In this document: piece after piece, positions 1 through 7,350 of the stretch | Numbering within the stretch: the first letter of the stretch is position 1 | Layout: every line of letters begins with the position of its first letter | Assembly (NCBI GenBank): GCA_903935205.1 | Contig: CAIZQU010000057.1 | Span: forward strand, 1 to 64,000 | From: an uncultured cyanobacterium | GTDB taxonomy: Bacteria > Cyanobacteriota > Cyanobacteriia > PCC-6307 > Cyanobiaceae | Reading direction: 5' to 3' | Length of the DNA: 64,000 bases | Translations under genes and position numbers: made by a program | Notes under the pieces: generated by a model | What the model saw: only the letters and a program-made list of their open reading frames with translations | Databases searched by the model: none | What the model was told of the DNA's origin: nothing

Positions 1-732
1 GCCAGCGGTCGATGGCCTCTCCTGATGGCTCTGCCCCCCGTCCGCAGCGCCTGCCAGCGCCGCTGGTTCGCTCTGTCGATCGCCTGCCAGGTGGCTCACT
101 TTTCGTGTCGCCTCTGGCTCAGTTTTCGATGTCGCCTGACAGCCTTTTCCCCGGCGGCTGGCGGGGCAGGCCACAAAGCGAACGCCCTCATGGCGGAACA
201 CCGCCGGCGCATCGGACGGCACCACGCAGACCGCCGGGAAGCCCTGGCGCACTAAGGCCGCCGCCGCGCCGCGGGATTCAGTGGAGGCATTGACCACCAG
301 CCCCTTGGCGGCTGCCTGCCGCACAGCCGCCTGATTCTCAGGGCCCATCGGGAAGTGGGTGAATGACCAGGCTGCCCGCAGATGCCGGGTGGCCCGGGCC
401 AGCTGCAGCAACAGGGCCTGATCGATGCGCAGCGGATCGGCCGCATCGGGCCATTGATCGCCGGCCACGCAATGGCGGAACAGGATCCCGGCCGGCAGCG
501 CCAGCACCTGCTTGATGAAGGCCGCCGCCGGCAGGCCGCTCTCGCCCCGGCTGAGCCGATCCCAGTGCAACCGGGTGTGGAAGCCAGCCTCGGCGTAGCA
601 GCCCTGATCGCCCGCCAGGGGGCAGCTGGAGGGGCAGGTGCGACGGCTGGTGCTGGAGACAGCGATCGGACCGGTTTTGCCGTTGTCCGACGGGAAGGAC
701 AGGGAGGCACGGTGGGACTCGGCAGCAGCCAC
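1..732 (-). CDS. DUF7227-like phage/plasmid protein, partial (runs off left edge)
   Basis: An open minus-strand frame runs from about 888 to the window edge without a stop, so the C-terminus is missing. It is the only frame here that reads as a real protein. It has a Cys-rich start (KTGPIAVSSTSRRTCPSSCP), then GCYAEAGFHTRLHWDRL, FRHCVAGDQWP, FTHFPMGPENQAAV, GLVVNASTESRGAA and FVACPA. From memory this layout matches the DUF7227 family of phages and plasmids, whose function is unknown. The start is unresolved: GTG at 732 is the most economical choice, with TTG 819 and GTG 789 as alternatives and no good ribosome site at any. It is the last gene of the minus-strand island and supports a mobile origin. 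The family usually has more cysteines after the CPA motif; here that stretch is replaced by a polar tail, so the end may be altered. Confidence 0.6.
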   Translation of the reverse strand, partial: MAAAESHRASLSFPSDNGKTGPIAVSSTSRRTCPSSCPLAGDQGCYAEAGFHTRLHWDRLSRGESGLPAAAFIKQVLALPAGILFRHCVAGDQWPDAADPLRIDQALLLQLARATRHLRAAWSFTHFPMGPENQAAVRQAAAKGLVVNASTESRGAAAALVRQGFPAVCVVPSDAPAVFRHEGVRFVACPASRRGKGCQATSKTEPEATRKVSHLAGDRQSEPAALAGAADGGQSHQERPSTAG

Positions 733-964
733 AGGAGGGGTGACGCAGGACCCGCCCTGCAGCCGCGCCGCCAGGCAAGGGCCAGCCACCAGCGAATGGC
801 GCAGCGCAGCGGAGCCCAACGTCCAGCCCGGCTGGCTGGTGAAACCCTTGCCAAGGCGCGGAGCATGGAAGGGCCTGCGGCACCGATCTCAAAACGAAGT
901 TTGTAGCTCTGACCTGCAAGCCAAGCAAGCTGTAACCAGGGCCATAAAACTTCGCGCACCCAAG

Positions 965-3277
965 CTAATCAGACAATTCGTCCCAATCCTGCTCTTGCTC
1001 AGCATTTTCAAGGCAAAGTTTCTTTTGCTCCACTATTGATCTGTATATTGCGAGAAGTCTTTTGTTTGCCTGAATTAAGGGATCGCCCAGGCGACTGTCT
1101 GCTCTCGCGCGAATGACGACTGGGTCTCCTAACCGACCTAAATATTCGTCTTTGCAAGTGATAGAGGTTCCTTCTGTTGAGTCAGTCTCGTTGCTAATAA
1201 AAATATCAGCAATGGCATCAATGCTCTGATCGGAATCTATGTAAGGCAAAAGCAAGTGCGAAATCTGCTCATGTCCTTCTTGCAGCAGCAAAAGAGTCCT
1301 TACTATAATCCATTTATCGGCAACCTCCTGGAAGGTTAGGCCGCGAAGAATGCCCACAATTGTATCAAGCCATTGCTTGAGGATTGGTTCATCTGATGCT
1401 GGGATGAGAGTCTCTGTGGACGTGACTTCACTCTGCTGTGGACTATCTTCTCTTTTGGCGAGGAGTCTCGCCAAGAGATGGGTAGTCAACGATGGAATTG
1501 AAGGGTTCGAGACAAAGTCACCGAGAATAGACAGCTCACCTACATTATTGGCCGAACTCGCCAATACGGCTTCAGAAAGTCGTATGATCTTATCAATTGT
1601 GGTCATGTAAAACAATGATTGGAATCCCTGGAAGCGGCTGTTAATCTTTTGTTCCTCGACAAGCTTTCCTAGGAAAACGATCAAGTCAGTCCTATCGGGA
1701 ACCTTGGATGGATCAATCTTCTGCAATGTGACCTCAAGAAAGCGATCCAGTAAGTTTCTGGCAAGGACTCTGCTAATTACGTCATCCCTGCTTGCTGGGT
1801 TGCAGCAGAATAATTCAATATCATTCTGCGATACTTCATCAGACGGCAAATCATAAGTGAGCGCTATTCGTAGTCTGTCGCTGGCTGCAATCCTTCTGGT
1901 TTTTGAAAACTCCTGTTGGCTAAGCTTTTCGTAAGAGTAGTTACGCAACAATGGAAACAGATCTTCCAGTAGTTTCTGGGCTTGAATTCTTGTTTTGGGT
2001 GGCAAGGATTTCAATGCATTTGCACGCTCATCCGCAAACTCATTCACGTGGTCTTGATGGCTAACACGCTGATAGGAGCTGGCCATATCGACACCTGTGT
2101 AAGCGCCTGGATTCTGCATAATGTGCCTGAAGACATCCGGCAGCATTATTGCAATCGTTTGCAGTCCCAGCAGATCACCCCAGCAAACCTCGCTGCCACA
2201 CCTTGGCTCTATATACAGAAATCGATTGAGGACCCGAATAACATCTCTAGGCGTCTGAATAAGTGGCTTTACTCCCAACAGCCAGATCTGGCTGAGGCAT
2301 TTTTGCTCGTCACGAAAGCGGTCTTTCTGCAAGGGAGAGAGGGCCTGCCATAGCCGGTTCTCAAAATACAATTCAATGTCAGCCTTATTGACTTGCGGAA
2401 GAAATAATCGTAGCTGAACAATCTTGTCAAGATATTGTCCAGGATTCTCGAAGCCGGCAGCCGTCTGAAGTGCTTTTTCTGCATAGAGAGGATCTAAGGC
2501 GATGACGAAAGAACATCGTGGCAAATCGGAAACTGCCTGAATAGCCCGCACAATCTGGAATACCTCTGCAGGTGGCAATCTGTCGATGTCATCGATAAAG
2601 ACAATGATGTTGCGGCCCAGCTCGAGCAATGTTTTCTTTAGAGCGTCCCTCTGTTCGCTGATATTAAGCTTGTGAAGATCGCTGACTTTCTTCACTCCTT
2701 GCCCAGTTTTTTCAACTACTCCTTTTACGATCGAGGTCCAAGGCTCTGCGCCTGGGACCCATTTCAGCGGTTCTAGCAGTTGTGCGTATGCGATAAGCCG
2801 CTGAGCAGCTTCAGCCGCTTTGGCATTTTGGTTGACCTGTCCAAGTTCGGATGCGATTTGAGCCATGAAGGCTTGAATTATATGATCTGCGGCACCAACT
2901 AGCCAAGGATTGAATTCAACGAGAATCGAAGTGCGGTCTTCCAGGTCAAGATGGCGCTTACGTCGATGCCTCCGAAGCCACCGCTTAAACCTACCTGATA
3001 TCGCAAGAACTCCCAAGGATTCGGAGGACAGTACCTGCGCATGCATATTTAAAAAGGACTTTATCATAGCTAGTGCGGAAGACTTGCCAGATCCCCATTC
3101 TCCTTCGATGGAAATTGTTATGCCGTCGGGGCTTTTGTGCTCTTGAAGTAGGCTGCCAACCCGGTTGCAGAATTGCTGTCGATTAAGCTCATCTCTCCAT
3201 TCTCCAAAACCCTCTAAAGCCTTGTCTGTGAATGGAAAGGCTTTGGTGGCTATGTTATCGCCTGGAGTGTTAGTCAT
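965..3277 (-). CDS. KAP-family P-loop NTPase
   Basis: A 770-aa protein. Residues 59-66 are GEWGSGKS (Walker A) and 226-233 VFIDDIDR (Walker B); EFNPWLVGAADHII around residue 120 and a following CSFVIALDP strand are typical of KAP NTPases. The long helical C-terminal half has no domain I recognise. ATG 3277 is chosen because GGAAAGGA lies just upstream; a TTG at 3313 would add 12 residues. KAP NTPases are often membrane-associated and are frequent in defense islands and on plasmids, where they are thought to act as phage sensors or effectors. I see no clear membrane hairpin in this one. It lies 126 bases downstream of the helicase gene on the same strand and is more AT-rich than it, so it may be a separately acquired defense gene. 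Confidence 0.85.
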   Translation of the reverse strand: MTNTPGDNIATKAFPFTDKALEGFGEWRDELNRQQFCNRVGSLLQEHKSPDGITISIEGEWGSGKSSALAMIKSFLNMHAQVLSSESLGVLAISGRFKRWLRRHRRKRHLDLEDRTSILVEFNPWLVGAADHIIQAFMAQIASELGQVNQNAKAAEAAQRLIAYAQLLEPLKWVPGAEPWTSIVKGVVEKTGQGVKKVSDLHKLNISEQRDALKKTLLELGRNIIVFIDDIDRLPPAEVFQIVRAIQAVSDLPRCSFVIALDPLYAEKALQTAAGFENPGQYLDKIVQLRLFLPQVNKADIELYFENRLWQALSPLQKDRFRDEQKCLSQIWLLGVKPLIQTPRDVIRVLNRFLYIEPRCGSEVCWGDLLGLQTIAIMLPDVFRHIMQNPGAYTGVDMASSYQRVSHQDHVNEFADERANALKSLPPKTRIQAQKLLEDLFPLLRNYSYEKLSQQEFSKTRRIAASDRLRIALTYDLPSDEVSQNDIELFCCNPASRDDVISRVLARNLLDRFLEVTLQKIDPSKVPDRTDLIVFLGKLVEEQKINSRFQGFQSLFYMTTIDKIIRLSEAVLASSANNVGELSILGDFVSNPSIPSLTTHLLARLLAKREDSPQQSEVTSTETLIPASDEPILKQWLDTIVGILRGLTFQEVADKWIIVRTLLLLQEGHEQISHLLLPYIDSDQSIDAIADIFISNETDSTEGTSITCKDEYLGRLGDPVVIRARADSRLGDPLIQANKRLLAIYRSIVEQKKLCLENAEQEQDWDELSD

Positions 3278-3403
3278 TGGTCCTTTCCGGGCTGGGAACG
3301 CTTGCGACCGCAAGTAGATCCATCATCTGGCTGTTCGTGAAATAGATGTCAAAAGACATGAGCCTGGGGAGAATAATTTTCATGGAATGTATAGATATGC
3401 CTG

Positions 3404-6400
3404 TCATTTCAAAGCGGAATCAAACTCCTGTCTTGAAGTATACGTAGCAACGGAGTTGCTTAAGCCCTGTATTCGGTCAACGGGAAACAGCGGACTCCCC
3501 GGCACCCACAGCTCACAGCTATCGCTGTTGTCCTCGTAGTAGGAGGCGTTGCAGGTGACGCGCATTTGCTTGTCGAGGCCGGGCTGGGTCCAGGCGAAGT
3601 CATAGGCGCCGATCGAGCGGGCGCTACACCCAGGTGGAAGCAGCGCCGGCTGCCTGAGGATGGCTTCCAGATCAGCCAGGGTGAGCGGTGAGGGCTGCAG
3701 GGTGCTCACCACATCGCGGATGGCATCGAGGTCCTGGAGGACGTCATCAAGGTCCAGGCCCTTGATCTCGGGCTCCTGCTCGACAGCGGCCACGGCGGAT
3801 GCCCGCGCCTTCTCCCGCTGATCACGGCTGACGAGGGTGGCCTGAGAGATGGAACTTGATGCCTTGGCCAGGATCGGCTGGAGCTTGCCCACCACCTGCT
3901 CGAACATCGCGATCCGACCCTTCAGCGCCCGGTACACGTCGGCCTCCACGGTGCCATCGAGATGCAGGTTGACGATCTGCATCTGCTCGTGGGTCTGGCC
4001 GATGCGGTCGATGCGGCCGATGCGCTGCTCCACGCGCATCGGATTCCAGGGCATGTCGTAGTTGATCAGGGCACCGCAGAATTGGAAGTTCAGGCCTTCG
4101 GCTGCCGCATCAGTGCAGAGCAGGATCTCGGCCTTGCCTTCCTTGAAGTCCCGTTTGGTGGCCTCGCGGTTCAGGGCCTTCCATACCCCGCCCTTCTGCA
4201 GGATCTCACCACCGCGACCGGTGAAGGTCATCAGGCTTGTGCGCCCGGCACCGATCAGCAGCTCCTTGAGGGCATCGACCGTGTCGGTGTACTGGGAAAA
4301 GACGATCACCTGCTTGTAGCCCTGGGCCTGGAGTTCATCAATGGCCTCAAGGAACGCCTCACCTTTGCTGTCGTGGCCGACCAGTGGGCGGGCCTGATCC
4401 AGCAGTACGGCGATGGCATCGAGTTCTCCCTGGAGCGAGGCCTCCTGGAAGGCGCTCTGCATACCCTCCAGATCGAAGGTCTGCTCTCCGCTGATGTCGT
4501 CGTCTTCTGCGGCTGCAGCGTCTTCCTCCAGCTGCTGCTGCTGGCCGGCTAGGCGCTTTTCCAGGGTGGAGACCAGGGCGGCCACGCTGCTGGCGAGGCG
4601 GCGGCGGTAGATCGTCATCACGAAGCCCACCGCTGATTTCTTTTGGCCAGAGGCCTGGGCGTACTGGGTGGAGATGAAGTCCTCCACGGCGTCATAGAGC
4701 GCCCGCTCTTGCGAGGTGCTCTCCAGGAAGCGGTCGTCCACATGGCGGGTGCCGATGGCGAGGTCCATCGATCCCTGCTGTTTGTAGGCCCGCAACAGGT
4801 TGCGGCTGTGGCGGGAGATCAGCCCCTGCACTGGGGTCCAGCGTTTTGCCAGGGCCAGCGAGGCCTGGCGGATCTCGATGCCGAGATTGCGGCGGGAAAG
4901 GGGATCGGTGTCGTTAAGGGCCCGCAGGGCCTTGCGCTTGCGCAGCGGCGACTTTCGCAGAGCTTCTGGCATGGCATTGCCCGGTGCCTCGCCAAAGGCC
5001 AACACGCTGCTGCGCCATAGCCCGGCCAGGTACGACAGGGTGGCCTCGTCCGGGTTCTCCTTCTCCACCCACTCGAAAAACCGCTCGAAGGCGTCTTCGG
5101 TCCACTCAGGGGGCATGCCCAGCAGGGCGAGCAGGTCCCACACCTCCAGCTCACTCACCTGCATGGGTGTGGCCGTGAGCAGCAGGAGACCGTTGGTGTG
5201 CTGACGCAAGTGCTGCATGAGCTGCATCAGGGTGTTGGGGCGGAGGCGCTCGCCGCCGCTGCTGTTGTTCTCTCGACGGGTGCGGGCGTGGTGGGCTTCA
5301 TCGAGCACCACCAGGTCGTAAGGATCGGCTTCCAGCAGATCCTTGTGGCGGTCTCGCCGCCGCATCAGGTGGCTGGAGACCAGCACAAAGGGTTCTGAGG
5401 TCCAGCTGCTCCGGTCCACTGTTCGGGAGAGCCCAGCCGGACGAAAGCGGGTGGGCTGCCAGTCGAGCGACCTGCCGCTGTAGATGGGCCAGTCGAGGCC
5501 AAATTTCTCGCGCAGTTCCCGCTGCCACTGCTTGAGCACCGACGCGGGCGCCATCACCAACATGCGGCGGGCTCGGCCGCTCAACCAGGCCTGGCGCAGC
5601 AGCAAGCCCGCCTGCACCGTTTTGCCGAGGCCCACCTCGTCGGCGATCAGCAGCCTGGGCGGCCACTGCTGCCAGAGACGCTGGAAGGCCCGCTGCTGAT
5701 GGGGCCAGGGCGTGACGGCACTGGTGCCTTCACCGACCCGTTCGGCTCCGGGCAGATCGCTGGCGGCGGCCTGGAGCACGTAGCTCCAGACAATGCGGCG
5801 CCGTTCATCGATGTCGGGGACGATCTCAACGACGGGCTCTGGCTCCGGCCCAGGCAGATCCTTCAGGAAGGGTTTGAGGCGACGAGGTACCCCTTCCGTC
5901 GGCTGGAAGATGGCCAGCTGCTGGCGGATTGCCTCGGGAAGGGTGAAGGTGCGGGCGCCGGAGTCTTGGTTTTCCCAGAGCCGCAGGAAGCCAGCCTCCA
6001 GATCATCGATGGCCTCGGCACCACCAGGCTTCCAGGAGCAGAAAGTCTGGATGGTTTCGAAGTTGCTGGTCCAGCCGTTGGGGGTTTCGTTGACGCTGCC
6101 ACTGAAGCCCAATCGCTGCCCGTGGTTGTCTTCGATCACGCCTTCCTTGGCGTGGAAGATGGCGCCGTCGTTGACGATGCGCCCGTCGATGAGCGGCAGC
6201 CCCACGCGGATCTCCAAGTGGCCATGGTTCACCAGCCAGGCCAGGAGCTCAGCCCCCAGCGCAGCAGACCCATGGCCGCCCGGCTCCACGCCCCTGAAGG
6301 GGAAATGGTTGGTGAGGTGATCAGTGAGAACAATCTCGGCGGGGGTTCCGGCTGCGAGGGCGGTGATGTCGGCCTCGCTGAGGAACACACCCGTGATGAG

Positions 6401-6613
6401 CCGCATCTGGCCGTGGCCCAGGCCATCAGGGGAAGCAGCTACCAGGTTTTCCACCCCCTCCAGCACCTGAAGAAGGGAGCGACTGGTGAAGTAGCCAGTG
6501 ATGCGCCAGTAGCGGGTGGCATCCATCAGGGCCGGCCTGTAGAAACCCTCCAGCAGACTCTCGATCGAGCTGCTGAAGCGCCGCTTCCAGGCGTGATCAC
6601 GCAGCTGGGTCAT
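3404..6613 (-). CDS. PLD-like/SNF2 helicase of the methylase-DUF499 defense locus
   Basis: A 1069-aa protein. The N-terminal ~250 residues resemble a phospholipase-D-like nuclease domain, with IFHAKEG (HxK) near residue 152 followed by GFSGSVNE. The rest is a SWI2/SNF2 (HepA/COG0553-type) helicase: DEVGLGKT near residue 328, LDEAHHAR near 438, LLLTATPM, and QRIGRIDRIGQ near 861. It is predicted to be an ATP-driven DNA translocase, with the PLD part possibly cutting or binding DNA. Only one HxK motif is obvious, so nuclease activity would need dimerisation or may be absent. Its start codon overlaps the stop of the upstream HEPN gene by 4 bases, which indicates translational coupling. Helicase-nucleases of this kind are the usual effector in methylase-based anti-phage systems. 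Confidence 0.9.
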   Translation of the reverse strand: MTQLRDHAWKRRFSSSIESLLEGFYRPALMDATRYWRITGYFTSRSLLQVLEGVENLVAASPDGLGHGQMRLITGVFLSEADITALAAGTPAEIVLTDHLTNHFPFRGVEPGGHGSAALGAELLAWLVNHGHLEIRVGLPLIDGRIVNDGAIFHAKEGVIEDNHGQRLGFSGSVNETPNGWTSNFETIQTFCSWKPGGAEAIDDLEAGFLRLWENQDSGARTFTLPEAIRQQLAIFQPTEGVPRRLKPFLKDLPGPEPEPVVEIVPDIDERRRIVWSYVLQAAASDLPGAERVGEGTSAVTPWPHQQRAFQRLWQQWPPRLLIADEVGLGKTVQAGLLLRQAWLSGRARRMLVMAPASVLKQWQRELREKFGLDWPIYSGRSLDWQPTRFRPAGLSRTVDRSSWTSEPFVLVSSHLMRRRDRHKDLLEADPYDLVVLDEAHHARTRRENNSSGGERLRPNTLMQLMQHLRQHTNGLLLLTATPMQVSELEVWDLLALLGMPPEWTEDAFERFFEWVEKENPDEATLSYLAGLWRSSVLAFGEAPGNAMPEALRKSPLRKRKALRALNDTDPLSRRNLGIEIRQASLALAKRWTPVQGLISRHSRNLLRAYKQQGSMDLAIGTRHVDDRFLESTSQERALYDAVEDFISTQYAQASGQKKSAVGFVMTIYRRRLASSVAALVSTLEKRLAGQQQQLEEDAAAAEDDDISGEQTFDLEGMQSAFQEASLQGELDAIAVLLDQARPLVGHDSKGEAFLEAIDELQAQGYKQVIVFSQYTDTVDALKELLIGAGRTSLMTFTGRGGEILQKGGVWKALNREATKRDFKEGKAEILLCTDAAAEGLNFQFCGALINYDMPWNPMRVEQRIGRIDRIGQTHEQMQIVNLHLDGTVEADVYRALKGRIAMFEQVVGKLQPILAKASSSISQATLVSRDQREKARASAVAAVEQEPEIKGLDLDDVLQDLDAIRDVVSTLQPSPLTLADLEAILRQPALLPPGCSARSIGAYDFAWTQPGLDKQMRVTCNASYYEDNSDSCELWVPGSPLFPVDRIQGLSNSVATYTSRQEFDSALK

Positions 6614-6996
6614 GACGTACGCCCTTCGATCCGCCGATCCACCTCATCCAGCAGGGCCTGCACCACCGTGAGCCAGTGCTGGCGATTGAGATCCAGTGGC
6701 TCTGGGTCGTCGTCGTAGCGGAGTTGAACAGCGAACAGGGTGAATTGCGAGAACTGCAGATAGGGAGTGGTCTCGACGCCCTGCTCGCTCAGAATCTGCA
6801 GCAGATCGGCGATGTCGTGGGTGAATGGGGCTCTGAGATCGGAGCTGAGGATCCAGGCTTTGAAGGCCTTCTCAATCGCCTGCTGCATCTGGAACCCCCA
6901 GCTGGCTTCATCGGCCTCGTCCACCGCCAGCAGCCGTGCCGCCCTGAGATCGCGCCTGGCGACGCGAAGCATGGCCTGAGCCTCAGAGCGGGCCAT
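6610..6996 (-). CDS. HEPN-domain protein (COG2250-type), partner of the MNT gene
   Basis: A 128-aa all-helical protein. Helix 1 contains the repeated RVARRDLRAAR; QQAIEKAFKAWIL and FTHDIADLL match the HEPN consensus. The last helix begins AVQLRYDDDPEP, like COG2250 HEPN proteins. The R-x4-6-H ribonuclease motif of HepT toxins is not visible, so RNase activity is doubtful. The gene overlaps the upstream MNT gene by 14 bases and the downstream helicase by 4, so it lies within one tightly packed operon. HEPN-MNT pairs often act as toxin-antitoxin modules in which the nucleotidyltransferase modifies the HEPN protein. Here the pair could regulate the helicase-methylase system or be an added abortive-infection unit. 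Confidence 0.85.
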   Translation of the reverse strand: MARSEAQAMLRVARRDLRAARLLAVDEADEASWGFQMQQAIEKAFKAWILSSDLRAPFTHDIADLLQILSEQGVETTPYLQFSQFTLFAVQLRYDDDPEPLDLNRQHWLTVVQALLDEVDRRIEGRTS

Positions 6997-7333
6997 CCAG
7001 CACCTTCCCTTCTCGATACGCCTGGGCGATCACGTGACTGAGCCAGTGGCGCCGCTCCTCCACCTTGCTCCGGGGATACAGAAGAAGGTCCACAGGAACG
7101 CGATGACGGGCGAGCTTGTTCCAGAGCTGCCCGAGCACCTCAAAGCGGTTGTGACTGGCGTACCAGTCGTCGCTGACGGTGATCATCAGGTCAACATCGG
7201 AGCTGGGCCTGGCGTCGCCCCGAGCATGGGAGCCGAACAGCCGCACCTCGGCCTCTGGGATCTCTGCGCGGATTTCTGCAGCCATCTGCCGCAGCAGGGC
7301 TTCGTTGACGGTGCCGAGAGGCGTTGTGGTCAT
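6983..7333 (-). CDS. MNT-type minimal nucleotidyltransferase (antitoxin-like)
   Basis: A 116-aa protein with the nucleotidyltransferase signature GSHARGDARPSSDVDLMI near residues 34-51 and a third acidic position in RVPVDLLLYP. Size and motifs match minimal nucleotidyltransferases of MntA/HepT-type pairs. In characterised pairs MntA adds AMP to a tyrosine of the HEPN toxin; whether this pair does so is inference. Its stop codon overlaps the next gene (HEPN), and its start lies 17 bases after the methylase stop, so it is cotranscribed with both. All catalytic residues expected of the fold appear present. Confidence 0.9.
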   Translation of the reverse strand: MTTTPLGTVNEALLRQMAAEIRAEIPEAEVRLFGSHARGDARPSSDVDLMITVSDDWYASHNRFEVLGQLWNKLARHRVPVDLLLYPRSKVEERRHWLSHVIAQAYREGKVLDGPL

Positions 7334-7350
7334 GGCTGCACCTCCATCGC

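Noticed and set aside
252-959. Long closed minus-strand ORF (235 aa) and another at 338-928
   Set aside because: Arg/Pro/Ala-rich shadow sequences. The third minus frame, open to the window edge, has the DUF7227-like motifs.
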